Below, piece by piece: positions 63,101-64,000 of a DNA stretch of 64,000 bases (its first letter is position 1; the number at the start of each line of letters is the position of its first letter). The notes under the pieces were generated by a model that made no database searches, was not told where the DNA came from, and saw only the letters and a program-made list of their open reading frames with translations. The translations under genes and the position numbers were made by a program. Source of the DNA: Agromyces sp. Leaf222 (GTDB lineage Bacteria > Actinomycetota > Actinomycetes > Actinomycetales > Microbacteriaceae). The stretch spans positions 248,001 through 312,000 of the forward strand of contig NZ_LMKQ01000002.1 of NCBI RefSeq assembly GCF_001421565.1. The letters are read 5' to 3'.

Positions 63101-63243
63101 CCATCGAAGAGAAGGTCATGGCGCTCAAGGCCCGCAAGGGCGAGCTCGTCGCGTCGATCCTCGACGAGGGTACGGATGCCGCAGACCCGCGTGCAGCCGA
63201 GGCGTTGACAGCCGACGACCTGCGGGGGCTGCTCGAGGCGTGA
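60166..63243 (+). CDS. SNF2 family DEAD/DEAH-type helicase
   Basis: 1025 residues from the GTG at 60166. The N-terminal half (about 1-540) is the bacterial SNF2-associated region without a SWIM zinc motif. The helicase core starts near 548 with [15 protein letters not shown], motif I DDMGLGKT, motif II DEAQ, motif III TGTPIEN. The C-terminal lobe has [48 protein letters not shown]. It is an HepA/RapA-like DNA translocase, role unknown. Start: GTG with GAGG directly upstream; GAGCAT six bases before it may be a leaderless promoter. Confidence 0.9.
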   Translation: [1025 protein letters not shown]

Positions 63244-63278
63244 ACGCCGGGTCGCGTCTCGCCTTCGAGCGTGAACGA

Positions 63279-63310
63279 CGGATGCCCCGAGCCGAAGCCC
63301 GGGGCATCCG
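63279..63310. terminator. bidirectional terminator hairpin
   Basis: CGGATGCCCCG and CGGGGCATCCG, 11-base perfect stem with a 10-base loop, between two convergent genes. Confidence 0.75.
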
Positions 63311-63340
63311 CGCCGATCGATCGATCGGGCCGTTCGGCGA

Positions 63341-64000
63341 TCAGGCCTTGCGGCGCCGCGCGATCACGAGGGTGACGCCGGCCGCGGCGAGCAGCGCACC
63401 GGCACCGATCGCGAGCGGAAGCACGTCGAATCCGGTCGACGCGAGGCCGGCCTCGGTCGAGCCTGCGGTGGTCGCCGCGGGCGTCGTGGTCGGCGTCTCA
63501 TCGGGGGTCTGCACCGTCGTCTCGTCGCCGCCCTCGGGGGTGGTCGGGTCGGTCGGCTCGCTCGGGTCGACGGGCTCGGTCGGGTCGACCGGGTCCGTCG
63601 GGTCGGCGGGGTCGATCGGGTCCGTCGGCTCGATCGGCGTCAGCGGGGTGGTCGGGTCGGTGGGGTCGACCGGGTCGGTCGGCTCGCCGGGCTCGGGGGT
63701 GCAGTCGAGGCCCTTGCCGCCGATCCACGGGTAGTTGTGGTGCTCGACGCCGTCGCCGCCGATGGTGAGGTCGCCGCCGACGAGGAGGCGGCCGTTCGTC
63801 GAGGTCGTCACGTCCGCGTCGGCCTCGGGTGCGAGCACCGAGCCGATGAGCTGCCCGTTCGTGCCGAGCGAGAGGGTGGTCGCGTCGGCGACGTTCCAGG
63901 CGAGGCGCGACGACCAGGTGCCGAACTCGGGGCTCGACGGCCCGTCGAAGCGCGAGCCGCCGTCGGCGAAGTAATTGGGCGCCCAGGTGAGCGACGAACC
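63341..64000 (-). CDS. wall-anchored choice-of-anchor A family protein, 3' part
   Basis: The frame runs off the window end, so the N terminus and start are missing. The visible part begins in a choice-of-anchor A domain (LGTNGQLIGSVLAPEADADV, NGRLLVGGDLTIGGDGVEHHNY). A long Pro/Thr/Asp repeat region (EPTDPVDP type) forms a wall-spanning stalk. The protein ends with an LASTG sorting motif, hydrophobic helix and RRRKA tail. LAxTG is the form used by class E sortases of high-GC Gram-positives. It would be covalently attached to peptidoglycan at the surface. Confidence 0.88.
   Translation of the reverse strand, partial: GSSLTWAPNYFADGGSRFDGPSSPEFGTWSSRLAWNVADATTLSLGTNGQLIGSVLAPEADADVTTSTNGRLLVGGDLTIGGDGVEHHNYPWIGGKGLDCTPEPGEPTDPVDPTDPTTPLTPIEPTDPIDPADPTDPVDPTEPVDPSEPTDPTTPEGGDETTVQTPDETPTTTPAATTAGSTEAGLASTGFDVLPLAIGAGALLAAAGVTLVIARRRKA

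Overview
The window is high-GC DNA that looks actinobacterial, most probably family Microbacteriaceae. The signs are strong G/C preference at codon third positions, GTG and occasional TTG starts, many start codons placed 6-7 bases after a TAnnnT promoter hexamer (leaderless mRNAs), pervasive GGATGC/GCATCC words, a lipobox, and an LAxTG-type wall-sorting signal. No tRNA, rRNA, CRISPR array, transposase or phage structural gene was found. Genus is not claimed.

Layout. 1-2.6 kb: a group 1/2 sigma-70 factor with an unusual C-terminal extension. 2.6-7.2 kb: a DUF2868 membrane protein/DUF3482 GTPase pair, then two divergent toxin-antitoxin modules (MntA-like/HepT-like and RHH/Fic-Doc) sharing a control region. 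7.5-13.4 kb: a secreted PL11 rhamnogalacturonan lyase, small proteins, and a glutaminase-STAS fusion. 13.5-17.8 kb: tandem repeats, a broken copy of the 3' end of a GH5 gene, a low-GC orphan gene, and the intact membrane-anchored GH5 gene. 18-25 kb: VapBC, a small-multidrug-export-family membrane protein, a DesKR-like two-component system, an SDR with a divergent MmyB-like regulator, and two coupled secreted proteins.

25.3-34.7 kb: a long plus-strand uronate operon. It holds two D-2-hydroxyacid dehydrogenases, a cupin, a spermidine/putrescine-type ABC importer with a fused permease, KduI, an IclR regulator and KduD. This is the central part of 5-keto-4-deoxyuronate catabolism. 35-41.6 kb: Ogt, two repeat-bearing acidic small proteins, a MetY-like/LLM-monooxygenase sulfur pair, an F420-dependent-reductase-like protein and an epoxide hydrolase.

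44.2-53.8 kb: a galactan locus. GH35 beta-galactosidase and GH53 galactanase lie divergent from a sugar ABC importer (binding protein plus two permeases) and its LacI regulator. Two LacI-type operators sit just downstream of the two facing promoters. 54-64 kb: a CBS protein, a zinc-ribbon/Ig-repeat/TM protein, DoxX, an NTF2-like protein, an SDR, DUF4406 with a DeoR regulator, a SNF2 helicase, and the 3' end of a wall-anchored choice-of-anchor A protein.

Together PL11, GH53, GH35, the galactan importer and KduI/KduD fit a plant-associated or soil bacterium living on pectin, particularly rhamnogalacturonan I with galactan side chains. The lyases and glycosidases would release oligomers outside the cell, the LacI and IclR loci would import and process them, and KduI-KduD would deliver 2-keto-3-deoxygluconate. 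The KDG kinase and aldolase are not in the window.
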